Assembly: GCF_003024195.1 (NCBI RefSeq)
Contig: NZ_KZ679069.1
Coordinates: 1 to 42,188 of the forward strand
DNA: 42,188 bases
Direction of reading: 5' to 3'
From: Streptomyces dioscori
Lineage (GTDB): Bacteria > Actinomycetota > Actinomycetes > Streptomycetales > Streptomycetaceae
Position numbers and translations under genes: made by a program. Positions 1 through 8,465 of the stretch are shown piece after piece. The notes beneath the pieces are model-generated. The model was not told the origin of the DNA. It did not search any database and saw only the letters and a list, made by a program, of their open reading frames with translations. The first letter of the stretch is position 1, and every line of letters begins with the position of its first letter.

Positions 1-75
<75 letters not shown>

Positions 76-507
76 CGACCATCGGCTGGGTGAGCAACTC
101 GCCGGCCCGTATCTCGTCGAACACCCCGCGGATCATTGGGCCTGGGAATCGATCTTCACGGCCAGCATCAAGCAGTCGGTGCTAACCCGATCCAGGGTCG
201 TCACGCCGTGCGGTTGGAAGACGGCGGCACTCGCGGTGGTCGCCACCGCATGAGTGTGCCGTCCTTGACGCCAGGCGAAGTGGCCGCCCAGGGGGATGTC
301 CACGTGGTACGAGCGGAGTTCCCCGAACTGTATGCCCACCTCCGAGCCGAAGGAGAGCCGTCCGAGCGTGAGCGCACCGAAAGCGGCGATGTCGTACCGG
401 GCCATGAACCCGGTGCTGCCGTCGGGCACGTCGATGAAGTTCGTGTATAAGCCTTCGTGGATGACCTGCCGGGCCTCGTCCACATCCGTCGTCCGGAACG
501 ACAGCAC
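76..507 (-). pseudogene. AraC-family regulator, N-terminal fragment with internal deletion
   Basis: The frame starting at 507 gives 124 residues that resemble the ligand-binding half of AraC regulators with an AraC_binding_2 (cupin-like) domain: 'LSFRTTDVDEARQVI' at the start, then 'YHVDIPLGGHFAWRQG' and 'AAVFQPHG'. It stops at 133-135 just after 'LMLAVKID'. From about 132 leftward a second frame reads 'IRGVFDEIRAGELLTQP', which resembles the segment that normally lies some 50 residues later, just before the DNA-binding domain. So a middle piece is missing and the frame is shifted. The helix-turn-helix part would lie beyond the poly-G edge. It is either a true pseudogene or a misassembled contig end; I cannot tell which from sequence alone. 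Confidence 0.6.
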
Positions 508-840
508 ATCCTGGCCCTGGCCGGGCGAGCTCGGGGGTCAGGCCTACGGCTTCGCCCTACCGATGCTCATCAGAAGAAAGTTTCCCCTTCTTGTTCGAAA
601 CATTCGATCCCTTGTCGAGCAGGGTGGGAACTCCCGATGTCGCCACCTACGGGCGCCATAGGGTCCGGGGTGAGACGAAGGTGAGCGCGGGGACGCCGCG
701 CGCTCACCTCCCGCTTCCACGCAACGCCCGTTGGATCGGTGGAGCCGGATGGTCTGCTTGTCGGAGCTTTTCCGGTCCCTGGTGCCGCTCGCAGAGTCCT
801 TGGGGTGAGGGGCCGTTTGTGGACATGTGCGCGACAAGCC
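508..840. other. intergenic stretch between AraC fragment and GH62 gene
   Basis: No credible coding sequence. It holds an 11-bp perfect inverted repeat, AGGTGAGCGCG (679-689) and its complement (699-709), with a 9-base loop. There is no T tract on either side, so it may be a factor-independent hairpin or a regulatory stem. Confidence 0.5.
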
Positions 841-869
841 TTGACCGTGGGGTCGCACGTTCCTAGCTT
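841..869 (+). promoter_or_regulatory. candidate housekeeping-sigma promoter for the GH62 gene
   Basis: TTGACC (841-846), a 17-base spacer and TAGCTT (864-869) match the consensus for the principal sigma factor reasonably well. It lies 116 bases upstream of the GH62 start. I did not find the cellulose/xylan-type palindrome (TGGGAGCGCTCCCA) nearby. Position and spacing are seen; function is inferred. Confidence 0.5.
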
Positions 870-985
870 GTGGCGTCGAAGGATCCGGGAATTCCTCGAA
901 TGTTTCGGCGCTGTCCTGGGTTCCAAGCAGGACAGCTCCTCGGTTCGTCCGCGTCGCCTCGCCCCACCCTCAAGGAGGCTCTCTG

Positions 986-2452
986 ATGTGGTTCCGCCGC
1001 CCGTCCCCGGTCCGGCCCAGACGCCTGCTCGCCGTTCTTTCACCCCTGCTGCTCGTGGCTGCCTTCCTCGGCGCCCAGCCCGCCGACGCGGCAACCGTGG
1101 ATCCCGATGCCTCGTACGTGCTGGTCAACCGCAACAGCGGTAAGGCCCTGGATGTCTACAACATGGCGACCACCGATGGAGCCCGCATCACTCAGTGGAG
1201 CAGAAACGATCAGAGCCAGCAGCAGTGGCAGTTCGTCGCTTCCGGAGACGGCTACTACCGCATCAAGTCCCGCCATTCCGGCAAGGTGCTGGACCTCTAC
1301 AACTGGTCCACCGCGAACGGTGGTTCGATCGTCCAGTGGGCCGACCTGAACAGCACCAACCAGCAGTGGCGACTGGCCGACAGTTCGGACGGCTATGTGA
1401 GGCTCATCTCGCGTCACAGCAACAAGGCTCTCGAAGTACAAGGCGCCTCCACTGCCGACAACGCGAACATCGTCCAGTACGACGACTGGGGCGGCACCAA
1501 CCAGCAGTGGCAACTCGTCCAAGTCGGCGCCGACACCCCCGGCCAGTGCGACCTTCCGTCGACGTACCGCTGGACATCCACGGCCGCGTTGGCGCAGCCC
1601 AAGTCCGGGTGGGTCTCGCTGAAGGACTTCACCGTCGCCCCCTACAACGGGCGGCAACTCGTCTATGCCACGACGCACGACACGGGCACGAGCTGGGGCT
1701 CGATGAACTTCGGCCTGTTCACCAATTGGTCGGAGATGGGCTCGGCCGGCCAGAACGCGATGTCGACTCCCACCGTGGCGCCCACGCTCTTCTACTTCGC
1801 GCCGAAGAACGTGTGGGTGCTCGCCTACCAGTGGGGCGGGACCGCCTTCTCCTACCGGACGTCGAGCGACCCCACCAACCCGAATGGCTGGTCATCCGCG
1901 CAGGTGCTCTTCTCGGGAAGCATCTCCGACTCCGGAACCGGCCCCATCGACCAGGCGCTCATCGGTGACGGGACGAACATGTACCTGTTCTTCGCCGGCG
2001 ACAACGGCAAGATCTACCGGGCCGGTATGCCGATCGGAAACTTCCCCGGCAGCTTCGGTACGACCTCCACAGTGGTCATGAGCGATACGACGAACAACCT
2101 GTTCGAAGCCCCCCAGGTCTACAAACTGCAGGGCCAGAACCGCTACCTCATGATCGTCGAGGCGATCGGCGCGCAGGGCCGCTACTTCCGCTCCTTCACG
2201 GCCACCAGCCTGAACGGCTCATGGACACCCCAAGCCGCGACGGAGAGCAACCCGTTCGCCGGCAAGGCCAACAGCGGCGCCACCTGGACCAACGACATCA
2301 GCCACGGCGAGCTGATCCGTACCAGTTCCGATCAGACCATGACCGTCGATGCCTGCAATCTGCAGTTGCTCTACCAGGGCCGCAGCCCCAACTCCGGTGG
2401 CGACTACGGCCTCCTGCCCTACCGTCCTGGTCTGCTGACACTGCAGCGCTGA
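986..2452 (+). CDS. secreted GH62 alpha-L-arabinofuranosidase with N-terminal ricin-type CBM13
   Basis: Exported enzyme predicted to remove arabinose side chains from arabinoxylan. Residues 1-36 form a signal peptide (arginine-rich start, hydrophobic 'LLAVLSPLLLVAAFLG', cleavage near 'ADAA'). Residues 40-180 are a ricin-like trefoil with three QxW repeats ('QQQWQF', 'NQQWRL', 'NQQWQL'), usual for CBM13 xylan or sugar binding. Residues 188-488 match glycoside hydrolase family 62. Candidate catalytic residues, by comparison with known GH62 enzymes, are D214 in 'LKDFTVAPYNG' (base), D322 in 'PIDQALIGDG' and E374 in 'LFEAPQVY' (acid). Start is ATG with AAGGAGG about 10 bases upstream. A strong hairpin follows the stop. 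The gene stands alone, apparently monocistronic. Full length with no lesions. Confidence 0.93.
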   Translation: MWFRRPSPVRPRRLLAVLSPLLLVAAFLGAQPADAATVDPDASYVLVNRNSGKALDVYNMATTDGARITQWSRNDQSQQQWQFVASGDGYYRIKSRHSGKVLDLYNWSTANGGSIVQWADLNSTNQQWRLADSSDGYVRLISRHSNKALEVQGASTADNANIVQYDDWGGTNQQWQLVQVGADTPGQCDLPSTYRWTSTAALAQPKSGWVSLKDFTVAPYNGRQLVYATTHDTGTSWGSMNFGLFTNWSEMGSAGQNAMSTPTVAPTLFYFAPKNVWVLAYQWGGTAFSYRTSSDPTNPNGWSSAQVLFSGSISDSGTGPIDQALIGDGTNMYLFFAGDNGKIYRAGMPIGNFPGSFGTTSTVVMSDTTNNLFEAPQVYKLQGQNRYLMIVEAIGAQGRYFRSFTATSLNGSWTPQAATESNPFAGKANSGATWTNDISHGELIRTSSDQTMTVDACNLQLLYQGRSPNSGGDYGLLPYRPGLLTLQR

Positions 2453-2491
2453 CGGCATGGCACGGGTCCGGCTGCGGTACGGAGCCGGCGG

Positions 2492-2520
2492 GGCGGGCTC
2501 GGCGGAAGATCGAGCCCGCC
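2492..2520 (+). terminator. hairpin terminator after the GH62 gene
   Basis: GGCGGGCTCG (2492-2501) pairs perfectly with CGAGCCCGCC (2511-2520) around a 9-base loop, 40 bases after the GH62 stop. There is no U tract, as is common for Streptomyces terminators. Downstream to about 2560 the sequence repeats C-rich variants of 'CGAACCC/CGAGCCC'. Confidence 0.6.
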
Positions 2521-2699
2521 CGAGCCCGTCCGAACCCCTCCGAACCCGTGAGAGCCCGCCCGAGCCAGGCGAGACATCAGCGCTCATCGCGGTTGCCGTG
2601 GTTGACGGCCACTAGGCTGACTGGCTGACAAGCAGCGGCCCAGGGTGCATGACGCGCTCGTGCATCGTGCATCGACTACGTCAGGCAGCCGGGCACTTC

Positions 2700-3623
2700 T
2701 CATGCCACCTTGATGACAACCTTGCCCGACGTGTGACCGTTCTCGACGGTGGCGAGGGCAGCCGGGGCGTCGGAGAGCGGATGGACCGCGGTGATCACGG
2801 GTGCGAGGAGTCCTTCGAGGGCCAGCCGGGCCGACCGCTCCAGATTCTCGCGGTCGAGGCGGCGCTCGACGAAACGCCCACCGAGATCGGGCACAGACAT
2901 GTCACCCACAGCGATGACGTTGCGGGGATCCTGGGCCAGCGGAGCGACCTTCCGCAGCGAGGTGCCTCCGGCCAGGTCCACGATCCCGTCGAAGCCGTCC
3001 GGAACCAGCTCGCGTGCCGCGCCGGCGACGTCCTCGGCGGTGTAGTCGATGAACCGCACCCCGATGGCCTCGGCGTGCTCGCGTTTGGCGGTGCTCCCGG
3101 TGCCGATCACACGCAGCTCGCGCCCGATGGCCAGCCGGGCGACGGCGAGGCCGACCCCGCCCCCGACTCCGTTCACCAGGATCGTGGCGCCGGCCGGGAG
3201 GCTGAGCTGGTCGAGCACGTCCACCGCGGTCGTCCCGGCCACTGGCAGTGTTGCCGCCACGGTCGCGGACAGACCCTCCGGGATGCGCGCGGTGTTCGGC
3301 GCGGACAGCACCGTCGTCTCGGCGTAGGTGCCGCCACCGGTGAGTGCGAAGCCGAAGACCGCGTCACCCACTTCGAGGCCGTTGACGTCCTCGCCCCGGG
3401 CGAGGACGGTTCCGGCTGCCTCCATGCCCAGCACGCGGGGAAACGGGCGCCCGCCGTCGAGCCCGTCGACCAGACCCGAGCGCAGAATGTGGTCGAGGGG
3501 ATTCACACCGGCGACGTCGACCTGGATCAGCACCTCGCTGCGACCGGGGACGGGATCGGGACGGTCGAAGAACTCCTGCACCTCGGGCCCGCCGTACCTG
3601 CCGAAACCCCATGCCTGCCCCAT
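2700..3623 (-). CDS. MDR-superfamily NADP-dependent oxidoreductase (quinone-oxidoreductase type)
   Basis: A 307-residue cytosolic reductase of the zinc-independent medium-chain dehydrogenase group. The GroES-like N-terminal half reads 'MGQAWGFGRYGGPEV...EVLIQVDVAGVNPLDH', with 'GMEAAGTVLARGEDV' typical of the family. The Rossmann half carries the nucleotide-binding glycine stretch 'VNGVGGGVGLAVARLA'. No zinc-ligand cysteines are seen, which separates it from classical alcohol dehydrogenases. The open frame extends upstream to 3725, but the ATG at 3623 fits the family start and has a purine-rich stretch (GAGGCGGCGGAAG) before it. It faces the GH62 gene convergently, sharing the hairpin between them. 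Substrate cannot be inferred; quinones or enones are usual. Confidence 0.88.
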   Translation of the reverse strand: MGQAWGFGRYGGPEVQEFFDRPDPVPGRSEVLIQVDVAGVNPLDHILRSGLVDGLDGGRPFPRVLGMEAAGTVLARGEDVNGLEVGDAVFGFALTGGGTYAETTVLSAPNTARIPEGLSATVAATLPVAGTTAVDVLDQLSLPAGATILVNGVGGGVGLAVARLAIGRELRVIGTGSTAKREHAEAIGVRFIDYTAEDVAGAARELVPDGFDGIVDLAGGTSLRKVAPLAQDPRNVIAVGDMSVPDLGGRFVERRLDRENLERSARLALEGLLAPVITAVHPLSDAPAALATVENGHTSGKVVIKVA

Positions 3624-3943
3624 CTTCCGCCGCCTCTCGTAGGATCGACCCGGTGATGCCGGGCGTCGTCGCCATCCTCGCCTCTGACATTGATGTGAGG
3701 GGCAACCGGCTGAGATGCACATCACAGCGCTGACCGGACAGCGCCATTGGTACCGGGACTGTGTACAGCTCCGCCTTCGTGGGACATACCGTCATAGGAG
3801 CGTCCCCGGCCGGAGTGAAGGTGTCGGCAGGTGTCGGTAGCTGTCGCTAGGTGTCGAAGTCTCCGTTCGTTATCCGTGCGCGGGATCGGAGGACGGCGTC
3901 GACGCCGTCGCGTTCCCAGCGGACGCCGCTGATGTAGAGGCGG

Positions 3944-4190
3944 TCAGCGCTCAGCGGGCTCCCACCACACCAGATGGGCGGCCGCCTGAGCCACCGGCTC
4001 GATGATCTCCCAGGCCTCGGCGATCAGCCCGTCGTCGATCCGCCAGACGTCAACGACCGCGATCTCCGGCCCGGCATCGGGAAGCTGCCGCCGCGAATGC
4101 ATCACGACGCGATCCCCTCCGCCAGCAGGTGGTGGACCTCGACCTGCATATCGGCGAGATGCGGGAGTGCCGCGTGTACGGGAGCGGCGG
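3944..4190 (-). pseudogene. SnoaL/NTF2-like protein, C-terminal remnant with frameshift
   Basis: Reading leftward, 'ALPHLADMQVEVHHLLAEG' is followed, after a one-base shift at about 4112, by 'DRVVMHSRRQLPDAG' and 'VVDVWRIDDGLIAEAWEII', ending 'WWEPAER' with TGA at 3944-3946. This is the typical back half of the SnoaL-like fold (ester cyclase / NTF2 family). The N-terminal half is missing: the sequence runs directly into the 5' part of the XRE gene on the other strand. A divergent SnoaL/XRE gene pair has therefore lost both starts and the intergenic region between them. Confidence 0.6.
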
Positions 4191-4973
4191 CATCGCCGAC
4201 GACTCAGCCAACTCGATCTGGCGATCGCGGCCGACGTCTCGGCTCGTCACGTGAGTCTGGTCGAGACGGGCAAGTCCAACCCGAGCGCCGACATGGTCCT
4301 CCGGCTCGCGGACCAGCTCGATGTGCCGTTGCGTGACCGCAACCAGCTGTTGCTCGCGGCCGGCTTCGCGCCCCGGTACACCGAGCGCCCACTCGACGAC
4401 GCCGCGCTGTCGGCGGCCCGGGACGCGGTCGACAGGGTGCTCCGCGCGCGTGAGCCGTACCCGGCGTTGGCCTTCGACCGCCGGTGGAACATCCTGATGA
4501 CCAATCGCGCGGTCGAGCCGTTCTTCGCGGACGTCGACCCCGACCTGCTACAGCCGCCGGTCAACCTGGTGCGGCTGGGCCTGGACCCGAGCGGATTCGC
4601 CCCTCTGGTCGTCAACCTGGCCGATGTACGCGCGGTGTTCCGCTCCCGCATCACGCGTCAGCTCGCCATGGCTCCCGACGCCGAACTCACCGCGCTCTAT
4701 GAGGAACTGCTGGAGCCCCACTCCGAGAACGCGTCGGGCCGGTCTGTCCAATCCGATGTGGTGATCCCGATGATCCTTCGTCTCCACGGACGACAGGTGC
4801 GGCTGTTCTCGACCATCACCACGTTCGGTACTCCCATATACATCACTCTGGACGAGGTCGCGATCGAGTCGTACTACCCCGCGGACGCGGAGAGCGCCGC
4901 GTACTTCGAGGAGCCCGACGGAATAGCGTCCTCGCCTGGCATGCGTCAGCACCGCACTACAGCACACCCGTGA
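4191..4973 (+). pseudogene. XRE-family regulator with lost start
   Basis: The frame reads 'RRRLSQLDLAIAADVSARHVSLVETGKSNPS', a helix-turn-helix of the XRE type, then a C-terminal ligand-binding region (MmyB-like) with 'YPALAFDRRWNILMTNRAV' and 'NLVRLGLDPSG'. Family members begin about 10-15 residues earlier with 'G(E)xLREWR'; here a trace 'IGEMREC' sits one frame off at 4150-4170, and the region is merged with the antisense SnoaL remnant. The open frame extends back to 4002 but that part is antisense to the SnoaL remnant and not homologous to the family. A truncated protein could start at an internal GTG (4251) but would lack the first helix. Likely non-functional. Confidence 0.6.
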
Positions 4974-5488
4974 TGGACCGTCACAGATCATCGGTTCTGG
5001 CACAAGTGCAGGCCGTGGGGCGCCCCGCTGGCTCCCAGCCCCCCGAGCCGTGATCGACTGCCGTGATCAACTGCCGAGGCCGGCTCAAGTCGCCCCGCCG
5101 GCTACGCGGCTCCAGCCCTCCGCTCTCCAGGCACGCCCGGCGAGGCAACTCGTGCTGTCTCGCTTCGCCGGGAGGGCACCTCGCGCGAGGTCCCGAGCAG
5201 GGGGAGTCCTCGGATCCCTCGCGCTTTCCGGCCGCCGCCGCACGCGCGCTGCGGCGGCCGGATGCCAGCAGCGTCCCACCACAATGTGACCTGCCCGCCC
5301 ATCAGCGTGCAGCATTTCCTGATGGGCTTTCACCGTCCGCTGCAGGAAGCTCGTGCGGTAGTCGTGCGCCGTGCCGCCGTCCGCGGTGGCAGGAACGAGT
5401 GCAATGCGTGCGGTTCATGCTCGGATTGAGCCGGAGGTCGGCCCGCTCCGCAAGGAGCGCGTGACGGTGCGTGTCCCGGGTAGACCAC
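4974..5488. other. gene-free stretch with two hairpins
   Basis: No convincing coding sequence. It contains a 10-bp perfect inverted repeat CGGCCGCCGC/GCGGCGGCCG (5229-5238 and 5251-5260). A second stem, GCCCATCAG (5297-5305) pairing with CTGATGGGC (5319-5327), is followed by TTT and looks like an intrinsic terminator in the plus direction, although the nearest plus-strand gene ends 320 bases upstream. Confidence 0.5.
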
Positions 5489-5657
5489 ATGGACCGGACG
5501 CCCGCTGTCCGCCGCACTTACGACGCCTACGTGGAGCATCTGCGTGTCTGCCGCGCGTGCCCGCGAGGTGCAGGGTTGTGTGCTGGGGGGGGCGCAGTTC
5601 ATCCGCCGCTACCTGTGTCAGCGGCCAGTTCGGGATCCCGCGTACGGCCAGTTGTGA
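5489..5657 (+). pseudogene. small CxxC protein interrupted at a G8 tract
   Basis: From the ATG at 5489 the frame reads 'RRTYDAYVEHLRVCRACPRGAGLCAGG'; after the run of eight G's at 5585-5592 the adjacent frame continues 'AQFIRRYLCQRPVRDPAYGQL' and stops with TGA at 5655-5657. Joined, this is a 55-residue protein with a CxxC pair plus two further cysteines, resembling small Streptomyces proteins that may bind zinc. One fewer or two more G's would restore the frame, so this could be slippage, a sequencing error or a real lesion. No strong ribosome site is visible. Confidence 0.45.
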
Positions 5658-5760
5658 TGTCACTCTTGGTCACGGCCCCGGGTTCGACGTCTGACCCGAC
5701 CGGTCACATGCGGATGGATGCGACCGGTCGTCTGGCCACGTCAGTGCCAGGCGCAGGCGA

Positions 5761-6651
5761 TCAACTGTCCGCGGGGTGGGCGTCGGCAAGGGCCTCGCCG
5801 AGGAGCCGTCCGGCGAGTTCCACGCAACGCATCCGGGCAGGGGAGAAGTTGTAGGGCATCTTGGTAATCGCTGCAGCGGCGGTCATCCCTGTGCCTTCCT
5901 CCTCTTTCAGGTCGGCGTCGTAGATATCGAAGATCTTCTCCTCGGCCGCGTCGAGGCCAGCTGCCTCGATGGCCTGATTGAGGGCCATTTGGTGAGCGCA
6001 TCGCTGTACTGCGAGATCTTCGACGCGCGGGTCGTCGGGTTCGACGCCGTCGTCGAGAGCGACCTCGGCCGCCTCAAGACGGTCCTCCTCGGCCCGCAGG
6101 TCGGAGTGCGTGGCCAGCACGATGAACGTGCTGGCCTGGATGGCGGCACCCAGCCGCCCGAAGATCCGCTCCGTGATCAGCAGGGCGTCCAGATCGGAGG
6201 GGCGCAACGCTCCCGGGGGCAGGTGGCTGAGCCGGTCCGTGACCAGTTCGGAGAGCAGCCCCAGCGGGCTGCCCACGGCCTGCAGACGCTGGACAGCCAC
6301 GCGCCGACGTTTGATGGCGGCCTCCTGCGCCGCCAAGGTTTCCTCCAACCTGCTCAGGACCGACTCGATATCCGGGCCTTGGTCCAGGGCTTCGTCTCCA
6401 GCCTCGTCCCGGGCTTCACCGAAGGCGGCCCGCATGTCGTCCAGGCTGATGCCAGCATCAGCCATTTTGCGGATCCACAGCAGGCGGGTGATGTCGTCAT
6501 AGCCGTAGCGGCGGCGGCCGTCCCCACCGCGCTCGGGTTCCGGCAGCAGACCGATTTCGTGGTAATGCCGGATGGCGCGTGGGGTGATCCCGGCGAACGC
6601 AGCGGCATCACCGATCTTGACCTGCCGGGGAGGCGTGAAGGAGGGGTACAT
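5761..6651 (-). CDS. MerR-family transcriptional regulator
   Basis: A 296-residue DNA-binding protein. Residues 10-80 are the MerR winged helix: 'VKIGDAAAFAGITPRAIRHYHEIGLLPEPERG' then 'RRYGYDDITRLLWIRKMADAGISLDDMRAAF'. A long coiled-coil helix follows ('IESVLSRLEETLAAQEAAIKRRRVAVQRL'), as in dimeric MerR proteins. The C-terminal 150 residues are acidic and helical and I do not recognise a ligand-binding fold; no paired cysteines of the metal-sensing kind are seen. I chose the ATG at 6651 because the winged helix starts just after it and AAAGG lies about 11 bases upstream; the open frame extends much further back without homology. A 21-bp palindrome at 6689-6709 lies immediately upstream, suggesting autoregulation. 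Confidence 0.85.
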   Translation of the reverse strand: MYPSFTPPRQVKIGDAAAFAGITPRAIRHYHEIGLLPEPERGGDGRRRYGYDDITRLLWIRKMADAGISLDDMRAAFGEARDEAGDEALDQGPDIESVLSRLEETLAAQEAAIKRRRVAVQRLQAVGSPLGLLSELVTDRLSHLPPGALRPSDLDALLITERIFGRLGAAIQASTFIVLATHSDLRAEEDRLEAAEVALDDGVEPDDPRVEDLAVQRCAHQMALNQAIEAAGLDAAEEKIFDIYDADLKEEEGTGMTAAAAITKMPYNFSPARMRCVELAGRLLGEALADAHPADS

Positions 6652-6688
6652 GGCAGACAGAGCCTTTCGTGTGATGCCCCGACCCCAC

Positions 6689-6709
6689 CACATGCCGCTA
6701 CGGCATGTG
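6689..6709 (-). promoter_or_regulatory. palindromic operator upstream of the MerR gene
   Basis: CACATGCCG and CGGCATGTG are perfect 9-base arms around the triplet CTA, 38 bases upstream of the MerR start. MerR proteins bind such symmetric sites lying within the promoter spacer. On the minus strand TTGCAC overlaps the operator edge and could be a -35 box; I do not see a clear -10. Confidence 0.6.
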
Positions 6710-7039
6710 CAACAACCCCATCCAGGTGTTCCAGAACCCAGGTCCTGGCTGTGCTGGCAGCGATCAAGAACGACAAACCATCCGGGAACGCAGAGTGACC
6801 ACCGGCGGTCGGATCGCTCCCCGCCAAGTGGCCACCGCTGGGGATGTCCCAGTGACCGCCGACATACCTGGAAGCGTTGAACAGCCACTCTTGCCTTCGC
6901 GGGGATACGGGACGGTAAAGGGGGCTGCGCGAGCCTCCCGGGTACACACCCGGGGGGGGACTCTCCGGGACTGTTCTTCGAACCCCGAGAGCACCAGGTC
7001 ACCACTTCACCGCGGAGCATGGCCGCCCGGTCCGGGTGT
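6710..7039. other. gene-free stretch upstream of a lipase relic
   Basis: No recognised gene on either strand. It contains an eight-base G run at 6951-6958. Further traces of the degraded lipase gene may begin near its right end, but I cannot align them with confidence. Confidence 0.4.
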
Positions 7040-7705
7040 TCGAGCGGAGGGACCGGTGTTTCCAGGCTGCGGAGAACTAACCCGCCGAAGCCACCCAGAG
7101 CCTCCTCAAGGACAAGGACATCACCCTCGACGTCCAGCCGGACGTCTCCTGCGGCGGCGCGCTCGTCGAAACTCCGGGGTAGGAACAGCAGCTGCCCTTC
7201 GGCGCTGGGACGGTCCCGGCGCAGCAGGACGCGCTCAGGGACGACACCCAGCTGGTGGTGGCTGGCAACATGCTGGGCTTCACCGGCGTCCTCAATCAGT
7301 GCTCCGACCAACTCCGCAACCGCCCTCCGCTGCTGCCCGAAGGGCCGGTGGCCCCGGACCAACCGGTCGGCGAGTGCCGGGACTTCCTTGGATCAGAAGA
7401 CGGAAAGGCATGGCTGGAATCCATGCTCGATCAGGTCGAAGGGGACCTGGAGCAGATGCTCACGCGCATGAGCTACTTCGCCCCGGACGTCGAGCGCGTC
7501 CTGGCCGGCTACCCCCGGCTCGTGCCCAAGAACACGACCAAGTGCCTGGCCGCGGCCCACAGCCGGGCGGAACTGCCGTTCGCCGACATCCCCCAAGAGG
7601 CGCTGCCCCTCCTGGACCAGGTGCAGAAGCGGCTGGACGACCGCATGAAGCAGGCCGCCGCGGACAACGACGCCGACTTCGTGGACCTCTACGCCGCCAA
7701 AGACG
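7040..7705 (+). pseudogene. secreted SGNH/GDSL lipase relic with two nonsense codons
   Basis: A single frame gives 'RDRCFQAAEN*PAEATQSLL', 'LDVQPDVSCGGALVETPG*EQQLPFGAGTVPAQQDAL' and 'DTQLVVAGNMLGFTGVLNQC', ending near 'DADFVDLYAA'. This is the Streptomyces SGNH esterase pattern (block II 'SCGG', block III 'GGN' here 'AGN', then 'FVDLY'). Stops are TAA at 7078-7080, where a tyrosine codon TAC is expected, and TAG at 7180-7182. The signal peptide, the GDS nucleophile block and the C-terminal Asp-x-x-His block are missing. The intact relative in this window is at 33059-34030. After about 7705 homology ends and another fragment begins. Confidence 0.65.
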
Positions 7706-7739
7706 CCGCCCACGCCCTGCGTCACTTCATCCGTCACCC

Positions 7740-7912
7740 ACCCTCAAGCCCGCGCCGCCCCCGAGGTGCTGGCCGCGAAGTTCGAGAAGTACCGCGTCTT
7801 CTTCCGTGTCCGGACCAAGACGACCTCGACCGTCGAACTGCCGCTGCGGCGCAGCCGGACGTGCGGGCCGATCGTGCCGCTGATCAGACGGCGGGACTCG
7901 GTCAGGTACTAA
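7740..7912 (+). pseudogene. C-terminal fragment resembling a plasmid replication-relaxation protein
   Basis: In a frame different from the lipase relic the sequence reads 'RAAPEVLAAKFEKYRVFF' and ends 'CGPIVPLIRRRDSVRY' with TAA at 7910-7912. The 'PxVLAxKFxxYRxFFR' stretch recalls replication-relaxation-like proteins of actinobacterial plasmids and integrative elements, but the match rests on memory of a short motif. It has no start and is joined to the lipase relic, so I read it as a mobile-DNA scar. Confidence 0.35.
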
Positions 7913-8084
7913 CGGGCCACCGTGATCTCGGATTTCCGCAGTTCTACTGGTGAGGAGGCAGTGTTTTGAACCTGCTCTATGCAGCGCGACGACGGACGCG
8001 GCCGGCTGGCGTTCTGCCCCCGTGTGGGGGGGGGCGTTGGTGGTTGCGTGTGAGCGTTTCAGTGTGGCGCGGGTGGGGCGAGGG

Positions 8085-8465
8085 TCAGAACATGGTGTTG
8101 GTGTTCTTGGAGGTGGGTGGGATCACCTGGAGGACGTCCCAGTGTTCGACGATCCTGCCGTGTGCATCGAAGCGGAAGATGTCGATGCCGGCGTACTCCT
8201 CGGCGGGCCAGGTCTGGTGGCAGTGCAGGATCACGTGGTCACCTTCGGCGAAGGCGCGCTTGACCTCAACCCGCTTGCCGGGATATTCGACGGCCATGCG
8301 CTCGAAGTAGTCGATGAACGCCTGCTTGCCGTCGCCGACATGGGCGTTGTGCTGGATGTAGATGTCGCCCGCGTACAGACTGATGGCCTCGGCGGGGCGG
8401 CACTGGTTGAACATCAGGTCGTAGAAGGCCTGAGCCGTGTTCTTGTTCTTCTCCGGGTCGCTCAT
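8085..8465 (-). CDS. SnoaL-like (NTF2-fold) protein
   Basis: A 126-residue single-domain protein: 'KNTAQAFYDLMFNQCRPAEAISLYAGDIYIQHN', 'VEVKRAFAEGDHVILHCHQTW', 'GIDIFRFDAHGRIVEHWDVLQVIP'. This is the pattern of SnoaL-like predicted ester-cyclase/aldol-condensing proteins; the conserved 'QHN' and 'EHWDVLQ' stretches line the cavity. Its ATG overlaps the sirtuin stop by four bases (ATGA), so translation is probably coupled and it belongs to the macrodomain-sirtuin operon. It resembles both halves of the double-SnoaL protein encoded at 10837-11607. Substrate unknown. Confidence 0.85.
   Translation of the reverse strand: MSDPEKNKNTAQAFYDLMFNQCRPAEAISLYAGDIYIQHNAHVGDGKQAFIDYFERMAVEYPGKRVEVKRAFAEGDHVILHCHQTWPAEEYAGIDIFRFDAHGRIVEHWDVLQVIPPTSKNTNTMF

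Noticed and set aside
5063..5464. 133-codon plus-strand frame in the 5-kb gap
   Set aside because: Arginine/serine-rich low-quality text, no ribosome site, interrupted by two hairpins.
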